A DNA stretch of 34,354 nucleotides, from assembly GCA_025890175.1 (NCBI GenBank), contig JANPYM010000005.1, forward strand, positions 164,482 through 198,835, read 5' to 3'. Position numbers and translations under genes: made by a program. The notes below the pieces were generated by a model. The model made no database searches. It had not been told where the DNA came from and saw only the letters and a list, made by a program, of their open reading frames with translations. Positions 1-10,339 of the stretch are shown here, in pieces. This DNA is from Ciborinia camelliae. Its lineage: Eukaryota; Ascomycota; Leotiomycetes; Helotiales; Sclerotiniaceae. Position 1 is the first letter of the stretch. The number at the start of each line of letters is the position of its first letter.

Positions 1-1310
1 TTAATATAAAATAAAAGCTTTATTTTAAATATTATAATTAATCAATATAAAATTAATTAATTAATTAATCGCAATATATTTAAAATATTATAAAAAATGT
101 ATTTTAAATATTATAATGTATTTAAAATACATAAAAAAATCTATTTTAAATATTATAATTGATTAATATAAAATTAATTAATTATTAACTATTTAAATCA
201 TTATTTTGATTTAAATCATTTTAATTATAATTATAATATAAATCATAATTAATGTATTGCGATCATTTAATATAAAATAAAAGCTTTATTTTAAATATTA
301 TAATTAATCAATATAAAATTAATTAATTAATCGCAATATATTTAAAATATTATAAAAAATGTATTTTAAATATTATAATGTATTTAAAATACATAAAAAA
401 ATATATTTTAAATATTATAATTGATTAATATAAAATTAATTAATTATTAACTATTTAAATCATTATTTTGATTTAAATCATTTTAATTATAATTATAATA
501 TAAATCATAATTAATGTATTGCGATCATTTAATATAAAATAAAAGCTTTATTTTAAATATTATAATTAATCAATATAAAATTAATTAATTAATTAATCGC
601 AATATATTTAAAATATTATAAAAAATGTATTTTAAATATTATAATGTATTTAAAATACATAAAAAAATCTATTTTAAATATTATAATTGATTAATATAAA
701 ATTAATTAATTATTAACTATTTAAATCATTATTTTGATTTAAATCATTTTGACTATAATTATAATATAAATCATAATTAATTCATTGCGATCATTTAATA
801 TAAAATAAAAGCTTTATATTAAATATTATAATTAATCAATATAAAATTAATTAATTAATCGCAATATATTTAAAATATTATAAAAAATGTATTTTAAATG
901 TTATAATGTATTTAAAATACATAAAAAAATCTATTTTAAATATTATAATTAATTAATATAAAATTAATTAATTATTTTGATTTAAATCATTATGATTATA
1001 ATTATAATATAAATCATAATTAATTCATTGCGATCATTTAATATAAAATAAAAGCTTTATATTAAATATTATAATTAATCAATATAAAATTAATTAATTA
1101 ATCGCAATATATTTAAAATATTATAAAAAATGTATTTTAAATCTTATAATTAATTTATTGCAATCATTTAATATATAAAATAAAAGCTTTATTTTAAATA
1201 TTATAATTAATTAATAGAAAATTAATTAATTAATTGCAATATATTTAAAATACACAAAAAAATCTATTTTAAATATTATAATTAATTAATATAAAATTAA
1301 TCAATTATTT
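1..1310. repeat. AT-rich tandem satellite, 262-266 bp monomer
   Basis: A head-to-tail satellite seen directly. The AAGCTT landmark recurs at 15, 281, 543, 809, 1052 and 1184, giving spacings of 266, 262, 266, 243 and 132 bp, so the first units are full length and the last ones carry deletions. Each unit holds an AATCGCAATATATTT segment, paired ATTTTAAATATTATAA blocks and a TTGCGATCATTTAATATAA junction. Units differ by a few substitutions and by the number of TTAA steps. The array starts outside the window, so its size is unknown. Such AT-rich arrays occur in fungal subtelomeres and centromeres; nothing here decides between them. Confidence 0.93.
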
Positions 1311-1655
1311 ATTTTGATTTAAATCATTATTATTTTGATTTAAATTATTATTTTAATTTAAATCATTATATTAATCATGATTTTAATATAAATCATTATT
1401 TTAATTCGAATTATTATTTTTTTTTGATTTAAATTATTATTTTAATTTAAATCATTATATTGATTATGATTTTAATATAAATCATTATTTTGATTCGAAT
1501 CATTATTTTGATTATGATTTTAATATAAATCATTTATTTTAATTATTATTTTGATTTAAATCATTATTTTGATCATGATTATAATATAAATTATTATTTT
1601 GATTATTATTTTGATTTAAATCATTATGATTATGATTTTAATATAAATCATTAAT
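1311..1655. repeat. Degenerate GATTTAAATC short tandem repeats
   Basis: The last satellite unit decays into irregular repeats of about 18-40 bp built on ATTTTGATTTAAATCATT and GATTATGATTTTAATATAA. The core GATTTAAATC is its own reverse complement, so both strands read alike. No coding potential was seen. Confidence 0.75.
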
Positions 1656-2060
1656 TAGCATTATTTTTATTAATTAGTATTTTTATATTAATCAATTTTT
1701 CAAATTAATTAATATTTTTAAACTAATTAAATAATGCTTTAAAATTAATTAATATTTTTAAACTAATTAATATTCTTATATTAATTAGCTTTTTTATATT
1801 AATTAGCATTTTCTATATTAATTAGTATTTTTATATTAATCAATTTTTCAAATTAATTAATATTTTTAAACTAATTAAATAATGCTTTAAAATTAATTAA
1901 TATTTTTAAACTAATTAATATTCTTATATTAATTAGTTTTTTTATATTAATTAGCATTTTCTATATTAATTAGTATTTTTATATTAATCAATTTTTCAAA
2001 TTAATTAATATTTTTAAACTAATTAATTAATGCTTTAGAATCAATTAATATTTTTAAATT
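1656..2060. repeat. 148 bp tandem repeat, about 2.5 copies
   Basis: The landmark ATCAATTTTTCAAATTAATT recurs at 1691, 1839 and 1987, an exact 148 bp period. Each unit also carries TTTTTAAACTAATTAA twice and an AATGCTTTAAAATTAATT segment. The copies differ at only a few positions, so the expansion looks younger than the surrounding degenerate repeats. Confidence 0.9.
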
Positions 2061-2095
2061 AATTAATTCATAAATAAAAACCTAAACTTAAATAA

Positions 2096-2290
2096 TAATA
2101 ATAATATTATTTTAATATAAACCAGCCACCTCTTAAATAAATATTAAGCTAGGGCACCTTGGTATAAGATATATTGCTATACCATCCGCTATGGATGACG
2201 TAATCGTACAGATATAGCGTCTAGGGACCTAATTTTATACGCTCAATTAGGTTTAGTCTTAGGGACGCAGGCCTCAGGGTTTAATACTAT
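2096..2290. other. Unassigned island of near-normal composition with hairpin potential
   Basis: About 195 bp of clearly higher GC sit between AT-rich repeats. The segment has short inverted repeats, for example GGTATA / TATACC around 2160-2185 and CCTAATT / AATTAGG around 2229-2251. It fits no tRNA pattern and has no ORF worth calling. By analogy with the solo LTRs elsewhere in the window it may be a short mobile-element end that escaped RIP, but I found no second copy and no target duplication. Confidence 0.4.
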
Positions 2291-2438
2291 AAAATAATAT
2301 TATAATTAAATTGAAATTAAACTTTTAATTAAAATTTAATTAAAACTTTTAAATAAAATCAATAAAAATTTAAAAGCAAGATTAATAAAAATCGATTTAA
2401 CTATAAATCGAAATTCTAAATACGCTAATATTATATAA

Positions 2439-2460
2439 ATATATATATATATATATATAT
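2439..2460. repeat. (AT)n microsatellite
   Basis: An uninterrupted run of alternating AT just before the ATCGAT repeat block. Confidence 0.9.
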
Positions 2461-2477
2461 GTAGAGATTAAATCTCT

Positions 2478-2934
2478 AATCGATCTAATCGTATAATCGA
2501 TTTAATTATATAATTTATATAATCGATTAAGTTATATAATTCATATAATCGATTTAATTATATAATTTATATAATCGATTTAATCATATAATTTATATAA
2601 TCGATTTAATCATATAATTTATATAATCGATTTAATTATATAATCGATTTAATTATATAATTTATATAATCGATTTAGTTATATAATCGATTAAATCATA
2701 TAATTTATATAATCGATTTAATTATATAATCGATTTAATTATATAATTCATATAATCGATTTAGTTATATAATCGATTGAATCATATAATTTATATAATC
2801 GATTGAATTATATAATTCATATAATCGATTTAGTTATATAATCGATTAAATCATATAATTTATATAATCGATTTAATCGTAGAATCGATCTAATTATATA
2901 ATCGATCTAATCGATCTAATCGTATAATCGATTC
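2478..2934. repeat. ATCGATTTAATTATATAA repeat block
   Basis: About 450 bp of irregular tandem repeats built from ATATAATCGATTTAATTA and TATAATTTATATAATCGA modules, alternating with 14-26 bp spacers. The ATCGAT core recurs more than 20 times and is palindromic. The copies vary by single transitions (TTAATT, TTAGTT, TTGAAT). The block ends where composition shifts at about 2935. Confidence 0.88.
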
Positions 2935-3480
2935 TAGTGGTCGGGCTTTAAAATGCCGTTCCACTTAATCCCTTCAATTCCTCCAACCCTTGTATAAAAG
3001 TGGGTTCGGTTCGTTCGGTATCGAAATACGAATCGGAATCGTAGGTTCAGGGGCCGAAAAACGAATCGGAATCGTAGGTTCAGGGGCCGAAAAACGAATC
3101 GGAATCGTAGGTTCAGGGGCCGAAATACGATTCGGAATCGGGTCAGATTCGATTGGCAGATGAATCTGAACTAGGATCGCGATTGGATTCGAACTAGGTT
3201 TCGAACTAGGGTTCGATTGGATTCGAGCTAGGTTTCGAATTAGGTTTCGCGATTCGAATCAATATATAATTCGTTTTTCGAGATATCTCTTATAAAATCA
3301 ATGAAATCAATCTATTAGAATCGATTTCGAATCGATATACCGGGATCTCTTTAGCCTACAGGGGAGCCAGGCCTATATAGCCTAGGAACCGGGCTCATAA
3401 CCTGTTGCAAGTTGTACAGGTCACATGCTACGCATATGCAGGGGTATATGCGTGGCGCAGGGAACGTAGGCTAGGTTCTA
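2935..3480. repeat. GC-richer minisatellite island
   Basis: A 33 bp unit carrying AATCGGAATCGTAGGTTCAG is repeated at 3022-3054, 3055-3087 and 3088-3120, with a decayed fourth unit from 3121. It is followed by degenerate GATTCGAACTAGGTTTCG repeats (3147-3260) and a unique stretch (3340-3480) holding ACCGGGATCT and an ACGCATAT / ATATGCGT inverted repeat near 3432-3452. Composition is far from its surroundings and shows little RIP. The order minisatellite then ACCGGGATCT recurs near 19385. No coding sequence is convincing. Confidence 0.8.
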
Positions 3481-3549
3481 GATCACGATTAATTAATTAA
3501 ATAAGAGATAAGCGTATTATATTATATATATATACAGTAGAATAGTATT

Positions 3550-3783
3550 TTGATTCTATTGATTATATTGATTATAATGATTGAAAATCATAGTATCGAA
3601 AATGAAATGCCCCACTATATTGCTTTTTCCAATGGAAAATCGAACAAAGAATCAACCTTTCCTAATGCGGCGTTTCGAATTCTGAAAGAACCCTGTACGA
3701 TTCGAATGATCGTACTAGGCATGTGTTCGCGTAGTTCGTACTACCGTACCGTACATTTAATTATACCCTGTATAATTAAATAA
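3550..3783 (+). CDS. Doubtful 77-codon ORF, no recognised family
   Basis: This is the only ORF in the window with near-normal base composition from about codon 12 to codon 70 (residues such as MPHYIAFSNGKSNKES and CTIRMIVLGMCSR). The first 11 codons are low-complexity AT sequence, so an internal ATG at 3577 or 3604 is as plausible a start. The last codons run into a palindrome (TTTAATTATAC at 3756, repeated inverted to about 3781). I recognise no domain, signal peptide or membrane segment. The antisense frame also has a protein-like stretch, so strand is uncertain. It could be a chance ORF in a RIP-spared island, or an exon or transposon fragment. Confidence 0.2.
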   Translation: MILLIILIIMIENHSIENEMPHYIAFSNGKSNKESTFPNAAFRILKEPCTIRMIVLGMCSRSSYYRTVHLIIPCIIK

Positions 3784-4447
3784 ATATATAATTTATTAAT
3801 TATTTAATTAATTAATTAATATATTTAATTAAATAAATAAATTATATAATTAATTATATAATTAATTAAGAGATATATAATTAATTAAGAGATAGATATT
3901 ATATATTTAATTAAAAATACAACATTTCTTTTATTTTTTTTACTATAAAATTAAGATTAAATCTTTATATACTATTTAAACTTAAAAAAAAATACTAAAC
4001 CAAATTAAGCTTACAGCCCGCTTTGCAATCTATACAATTCTAATTATTTTTAATAATTATAAATCATATAAATATAAAAATTATATTATTAAAAAATTAT
4101 TAATTTAAATTATAATTTATATATTGTTTTATAAATATTATATACCTTTTAAAGTTTTTTTCAATTAATATTCCCGTATAGATTTTATATACTTTTGAAC
4201 TATCCAATTAGTATTGAATTCGTATAATTAATAAAATATTTTAAAATATATATATTAGAGATATTAAATATATAGAAAATCCCAAAATTATATTTTTTTT
4301 ATTAAAATTTTAAAGGATAATAGAAAAAAGAAATTAAAAACCTATTAAAAATATCAAAATAAATTATATATAAATTAATATTAATAATTAAAAAAATTGA
4401 ATTTTAAATTTCAAAAACAATATTTATTATTATTACTAGTTTAAAAT

Positions 4448-4480
<33 letters not shown>

Positions 4481-6023
4481 TTATTTTTATTATTATTATT
4501 TTTATTTTTATTATTTTTATTATTATTAACAGTTTTTCATTTTTTTTTCTTTATTCTTTTTTTTTTGCTTTTTTTGTATTTAAGCTTTTTATAAATCAAT
4601 AATATAAAAATTCGATAATCAATCTTAATATACTAATAATTATAACAAAAATCTGTAAACAAAACTATTAATTATTAAAAATATATATTTAAGAAATATT
4701 ATTTATATAAATAAATATTTATAATATTAATTTTTTTTTTATAAATATATTTGGATTTATAAATAAACTTTACAAATAATATAATATTTTATATTTCAAA
4801 TCGAAAACTACAAAAACAAAAATTAACTTAATTATTTAATTTATTTATAATACTAAATATTATATTAATAAAAATATTTAATTTAATAATTAAATTATAA
4901 ACAATTTAAAACTTATAAAACAAAAAGTTTAAAAAAAATATTAAAAAATATAATAATATATTTGTTTTTATATTATTTAAATATAACAAAAATTAAAAAT
5001 TAAATTATATCAATAATAATTAATTTATTTTTATTATATATAATTATTATTATTATTATTAAAATTCCCTTACCAAATTTTTTAATAAAAAATCTATTTT
5101 TAATTAATTATTTTTTTATAATTTTATATATATAATCAATATTTAAATAAATATAATAATATATATTAATTTTAATTATACCATTATAATACAAATTAAT
5201 ATACTAATTTACAATTCCAATCCGTATATCGTATTATATAAATATAATATTAAAAAAATAATAATATAATAATATTAATTAAACAATAAAAAATTTAAAA
5301 TAATTCTTAATTCCAAATTATAATTAATTATTAAAAAATAAAATAAAAAATATTAAAAAAAACATAATTTATTTATAATATTAAAAATTGTTTTTATTAT
5401 TTTTAATAAAAAAAATAATAAAAAATTAAAAAGTTTTTAAAATATCGTTTTTAATATTTATTATATATCCCTTTTATTATATTATATTAATTTTTAATAA
5501 ATAAATAAAATTAAAATTTTAATTTAAAATTAAATTTTATTAATAATTCAAATTAATATAATTTAATAATAATAATATTACTAAATAATTTTTATTTATT
5601 ATAATACAATAATTAATAATAACTAAATCATAATTATTAATATTAAATTTTTTATTTTTTTTTTATACAAATTTTTTATTTTAATAATTTTTAATAAATC
5701 TTTATATTTTTATTGAAAATTTTTAATTAATATATATTAAAAATAATTAAAATAAATTAATATTTGATATTTATTATAATTTAATAAATGTTTTTAAAAT
5801 TAAAAATACAAATATTAATGTTTTGAAAAATAAATTATATTATATATATATATTTTTTTTAAAAAATAAATAATTTATATAATAAGTTTATTAAGATATT
5901 ATAATGATAATATAAAAAATCGATAAATCTTTATTTTTTATTATATTTACATATAATATTAATTAATTCAAAATTCAAAATTAATTATTATTTGAACAAA
6001 TTACTATAAATCAATTCAATATT
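3784..6023. other. AT-rich stretch, nothing recognised
   Basis: About 2.2 kb of nearly GC-free sequence with stops in all frames. It looks like RIP-saturated repeat DNA. Because the LTR-C copy at its right edge is mutated on its left side and preserved on its right, it may be the interior of a decayed gypsy element, but I could not read any domain in it. Confidence 0.5.
4450..4529. repeat. (TTA)n / (TTTTTA)n microsatellite
   Basis: About 80 bp of ATT and TTTTTATT steps with no other base, ending just before AACAG. Confidence 0.85.
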
Positions 6024-6380
6024 TATCATACATATTATATAAAATTATAAAAGTAAAATTGTAAATATACAATCTAATAAAAGTGTTGAAGATCATATCA
6101 CTATACCATATTCACTATAGTATGGATGACCGAGGTCTACCCCACTACCTAAAGTAGCTTAGCTTCCTCTATTGTACAGTACCCTCTACCTACTTTACAG
6201 TTCCTGTACATAGCTCTAGTCTACACACATACTACATGTTCAATAAAAAGAATTATATTAAAAAAAATTTTTTTTTTTTAAAAAAAACATTATTTAATAT
6301 AAATATTAATTATATAATCATAGTGATTATATAATCCATTACATGATTATTATTTATTAAACAAAGGCTTTAACGTAACA
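6024..6380 (-). mobile_element. LTR-C (gypsy LTR) copy, split by a nested LTR-B
   Basis: The segment starts TATCATA and ends TAACGTAACA. With the nested LTR-B (6084-6245) and one copy of its target duplication removed, it aligns end to end with the gypsy LTRs at 21358-21545 and 27873-28059. The last positions preserve ACA where those copies have ATA, so the family originally had TGTCA...TGACA termini typical of LTRs. The left half is strongly mutated and the right end is better preserved, which suggests an LTR whose element extended leftward. Its flanks (ATATT, CTAAT) are not duplicates, so it is not a simple solo LTR. Confidence 0.82.
6084..6245 (+). mobile_element. LTR-B solo LTR nested in LTR-C, target duplication AAAAG
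   Basis: This 162 bp element runs from TGTTGAAGATC to CATGTTCAATA and is flanked by AAAAG at 6079-6083 and 6246-6250. The gypsy LTRs at about 21411 and 27926 are empty at the matching site, which fixes both ends and the order of insertion. It is the only LTR-B copy in this orientation and one of the least mutated. A solo LTR is what remains after recombination between the two LTRs of a full element; the full version in this window is the copia element at 28234-32883. Confidence 0.92.
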
Positions 6381-6700
6381 CTAATCACATATTTATTTAG
6401 TTTAACCTAACCTACCTAATTTACTACTTGCTATACCTAACCAAACTTAACCAAATTTAATCGAATCTATCTATTTACAAATTCTACAAACTTACAAACT
6501 TATCTACGAATCTATTTACGAATCTACAAATCTTATAAACCTACAAACCTATCTACAAACCTACGAATTCTACAAACCTACGAATTCTACAAACCTATGA
6601 ATCTATTAGTATTTACAAACTTACGAATTTATTTATAAATTTACGAACCTATAAATCTACGAATCTACAAACCTATCTAATTTATATATAAAACCTACAA
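6381..6700. repeat. Degenerate CTACGAATCTACAAACC minisatellite (left cassette)
   Basis: About 300 bp of short tandem steps (CTACAAAC, TTACGAAT, CTACGAATC). The stretch 6435-6470 aligns without gaps to the reverse complement of 19203-19238, and every difference is a C-to-T or G-to-A change in this copy. It is thus the RIP-mutated, inverted counterpart of the minisatellite at 19130-19380. Confidence 0.82.
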
Positions 6701-6945
6701 ATCGAGTGTAACAAAAAAAAATATTTAAATGTTTGTTTTTATAAATAATAATAATTAAATATTAATAATTAAATAATAATAATAAAATAATAATAATTAA
6801 ATAATAATAATTAAATAATAATAATTAAATATTAATAATTAAATATTAATAATGAAATAATATAATAATTAAATAATAGTAATTAAATAATTAAATATTA
6901 ATAATGAAATAATATAATAATTAAATACTAATAATGAAATAATAT
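6701..6945. repeat. Degenerate AATAATTAAAT low-complexity repeat
   Basis: Irregular (AAT)n, TTAAATATTAATAA and TAATAATTAAA steps. By position it matches the (TTTA)n tract at 18919-19100 in the inverted cassette, but it is much less regular. Confidence 0.75.
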
Positions 6946-7123
6946 TATTGAATATATAGTATGTATATTGTGTGTAGATTAAAGTTATTATGTATAGGAA
7001 TTGTAAAGTAGGTAAAAGATATTATACAATTAAAGGAAGTTAAGCTATTTTAGTAGATGGGGTAGATCTTGGTTATTTCGGTTATATTATAATGAATATG
7101 GTATAGTGATATGATTTTTAATA
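6946..7123 (-). mobile_element. LTR-B solo LTR, target duplication AATAT
   Basis: This 178 bp copy begins TATTGAATATATAG and ends TTTTTAATA, flanked by AATAT at 6941-6945 and 7124-7128. It keeps the family core TAAAGTAGG and GGGGTAGATCTTGG. Several C-to-T and G-to-A changes separate it from the cleanest copy at 33470-33618. It inserted into the low-complexity part of the left cassette after that cassette formed. Confidence 0.9.
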
Positions 7124-7172
7124 AATATAATAATTAAATATTAATAATGAAATATTAATAATGAAATAATAT

Positions 7173-7717
7173 AATAATACTAATAATACTAATAATACTA
7201 ATAATACTAATAATACTAATAATACTAATAATACTAATAATACTAATAATACTAATAATACTAATAATACTAATAATACTAATAATACTAATAATACTAA
7301 TAATACTAATAATACTAATAATACTAATAATACTAATAATACTAATAATACTAATAATACTAATAATACTAATAATACTAATAATACTAATAATACTAAT
7401 AATACTAATAATACTAATAATACTAATAATACTAATAATACTAATAATACTAATAATACTAATAATACTAATAATACTAATAATACTAATAATACTAATA
7501 ATACTAATAATACTAATAATACTAATAATACTAATAATACTAATAATACTAATAATACTAATAATACTAATAATACTAATAATACTAATAATACTAATAA
7601 TACTAATAATACTAATAATACTAATAATACTAATAATACTAATAATACTAATAATACTAATAATACTAATAATACTAATAATACTAATAATACTAATAAT
7701 ACTAATAATACTAATAA
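7173..7717. repeat. Nonanucleotide microsatellite (AATAATACT)n, about 60 copies
   Basis: A 545 bp array of the 9 bp unit AATAATACT; I see no interruption by eye. It ends directly against the palindromic element at 7718. The reverse-complement unit (ATTAGTATT) forms the array at 18703-18918, also directly against a copy of the same palindromic element. Perfect periodicity amid heavily mutated DNA implies recent expansion. Confidence 0.97.
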
Positions 7718-7845
7718 CCGTCGCGGAAAATAGATTTTCAGATTATGATTCGAAGAACCTTTTATAATATAATAATTATATAGAAAAAGAAAATAAAAGG
7801 TTCTTCGAATACACAGTCTGAAAATCTATTTTCCACAACGGCTAG
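7718..7845. mobile_element. Palindromic MITE, copy 1
   Basis: About 128 bp with terminal inverted repeats of about 48 bp (CCGTCGCGGAAAATAG at the left; the complement ends CGG at 7842) around a short AT centre. The arms differ mainly by transitions. The right end reads CGGCTAG followed by TA. The left end lacks the matching CTAG and abuts the nonamer array instead, so a few terminal bases were lost or replaced. It cannot code for a transposase and would depend on one supplied elsewhere; the TA target and CTAG ends suggest the Tc1/mariner superfamily. Confidence 0.85.
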
Positions 7846-9885
7846 TATATTTTATTATTTTTTTATTAAAAAGATTTAATATTTTTTTGTTAATATAAAT
7901 TTGTTTTTTTTTCAAAATATTTTTTCCCAAAATATTTTTTTTAATAATATTAATATTTAAACAAATTTTTATAATTAATAGTGTAATAACCCAATTATTA
8001 ATATTAATAATTTTTTAATAATTTTTTTAATACTTTTAATATTAAACTTTTTTTATTAAATAATTTTTTTATATAATTTTTTAATTTAGTTTTGTTTTAA
8101 TTTTGATAAATTTCATGAATATAACGTTTATATAATCTCTTTAAAATTTATAAAAAAATTAAATAAAAATTAAATAATACAAAAAAATATTATATATTTT
8201 TTTAAAATAATAATTTATAATATTAAAAAAATAATATATTTGATTAATATTTTTTAATCTCTATATTTGTTTTATAAATTTTTTTGGAATTTAAAATTAT
8301 TAAAAAAATTTAGATATTTTTTTATTTATATTAAAATTTAGGTTAGCAAATAATTATTTTTGATATATATTATCCGTTTTATATTTTATATTTTTTTTCA
8401 AATTATCCAAATAAAAAGCAAAATCATTTATATTTTATTCTAAACATTATTTGATTTTTAATATCCAGATAATTATTATATATTATCAATTTTTTTTATT
8501 CAAAATTATATTATATATATATTTTTTAAATTTTGCTTAAATAATATTGTTCAACTAAATTACATTAATAAATTAATATTATATTATCAAAAAACGTTTT
8601 TCGAAATATTATATTATATAATTTATTTTCTGAATATCGATAAGGAAAATAATATTTATTATTATTTTTAAATATTATTTTAACTTAAAAAAAAAATCTT
8701 TTATTTAAAAAATATTTGTTTTTTTATATTAAAACAATTTTTAAAATTTTAAAAACCTAATATTTAATTCGAAACAAATAAATAATATATTATTGAAGAA
8801 TATTAAAATCCTAATAATTTTTTATATTTAAACAAATTAAATTATAATTTTGTTTATAACTTTTATATTATTTCTTATATTTTATATTTATCGTTTCAAA
8901 ATATTATGAAAACTTTGTATTAAAAAATCTTTAAATTCTAAAAAACAATTTATATCTTACTAATATATTTGAAATTCATTAATAATATTATTTTATACAT
9001 TATCAATTTTAATATTTTATTAAATAAATATAAAAATATTTTTTATATTTAATATTATTTTAAATATTATTAATTTAATTAACAAATTATTTTTTAAATA
9101 AAATAAAAAAAATTATTAAAATAAAAAATATAAAAAATTAATTAGATTAATATTAAACTAAAAACTTTTTATTATTTTTCTAAATAAAATTATTATTATT
9201 TTTTTAAATAATTAACAATATATTATCAATTATTATTAAATAATAATATTTTATTTAATATAAAATAAATTAATATTATATCAAAAATTCATCGCTAATT
9301 AATATTAAACGTTAATGATTATCAATATACCAGCTTCAAGCCTAAATTCTTTGCCCAAACATTTCTTTTGTTTTTATTATTTTTAAATTTGTAACAAAAC
9401 TATAAAAATATTAAATTTTATAATATTTTTTAATTTATCAAATTATTCTTTTACAAATTATTTTTATTTAACAAATTAAATTATATTTATAATATTTTTT
9501 TTTTAAACCTTATTTATTTTTATATACATAATTTTTTGTTTAAATAATATATCAATTTATTTTAAATTTTTGAAATTAATAAAAAAAAGAAATATAAAAT
9601 TATCAAAATTTTTAATTTTTAATTTTATTAAAATGTTTTACAATATTATATTAAATAAATTAATTAAAATATTAATTATAAATAATAAAATATTAATAAA
9701 TTCTTTTATTACAAAAAATTTATTTGAAATTTTTATAAATAATATTTTTATAAAATTAATAATTTTGATTTCCTAACTTTATATTATAATTCTAATAAAT
9801 TATAAACAAAAAAATGATTAATGAAAAAAAAAAAATTCAAATTCTATATTTTATAAAAATTTATTAATTTAAAATCAAAAAATAA
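7846..9885. other. AT-rich stretch, nothing recognised
   Basis: About 2 kb of RIP-like AT sequence with stops in all frames. The short segment 9330-9365 (CAGCTTCAAGCCTAAATTC) is less mutated. Because the LTR-A copy at its right edge is best preserved on its right side, this may be the interior of that element, but no domain could be read. Confidence 0.45.
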
Positions 9886-10162
9886 TATAATAAAATTATA
9901 AAAATATAAATTATATAATTAATATATAATTTATAATTATATATTTAATAATAAATATTTTTTATTTTTATAATATTAAATTTTAAATATAATATTTGTT
10001 TAATATTATATGTTAAATAGTATTAATATTAATTTAATATAGTTATTTAGATTTATATAAGATTCAGTTATTCTATATTTTCTTTTAATATTAGAATCTA
10101 GATTTTTATTAATACAAACCTTAATTCCTTATTCATTAGATTCCCAAATTATCCTTGTAATA
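9886..10162 (+). mobile_element. LTR-A copy 3, heavily RIP-mutated
   Basis: This segment aligns over its full length with the clean LTR-A copies at 16109 and 27435, with two small length differences. Nearly every mismatch I checked is C-to-T or G-to-A: for example the three CACGTG boxes have become TATATA-like, while ATTAGAATCTAG near the 3' end survives. The 5' two thirds have almost no C or G left and the 3' third keeps several, so the mutated interior of its element probably lay to the left. I see no matching target duplication. This copy is strong evidence for RIP on both strands. Confidence 0.9.
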
Positions 10163-10166
10163 ATTT

Positions 10167-10339
10167 TATTAAACATATAGTATATATATTGTATGTATAA
10201 ATTAAAGCTATATACAAATAAATAAAAAGTATTGTACAATACAGAAAGCTAAACTACATTAGGAGGTAAAGTAAACCTCGATGACCTTAATCATTTATAC
10301 TACTATAATAAATATAGTATAATGATATGATCTTTAATA
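10167..10339 (-). mobile_element. LTR-B solo LTR, target duplication AATTT
   Basis: 173 bp, starting TATTAAACATATAG and ending CTTTAATA, flanked by AATTT at 10162-10166 and 10340-10344. It keeps the core ATTAGGAGGTAAAGTAAACC with moderate C-to-T and G-to-A change. It inserted exactly at the junction between the mutated LTR-A and the copia remnant. Confidence 0.9.

Noticed and set aside
1..1310. Possible CRISPR array because of regular spacing
   Set aside because: The whole 262-266 bp unit is repeated with no short repeat and unique spacers; it is a satellite in a eukaryotic context.
3140..3260. Possible tRNA because of GGTTCGATTGG and GATTCGAAC motifs
   Set aside because: The T-loop-like motif repeats many times as a minisatellite and no acceptor or anticodon stems can be folded around it.
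9570..9776. 68-codon plus-strand ORF
   Set aside because: Composed almost only of K, I, N, F and L codons made of A and T; no family features, no RBS or intron context, and typical of chance ORFs in AT-saturated DNA.
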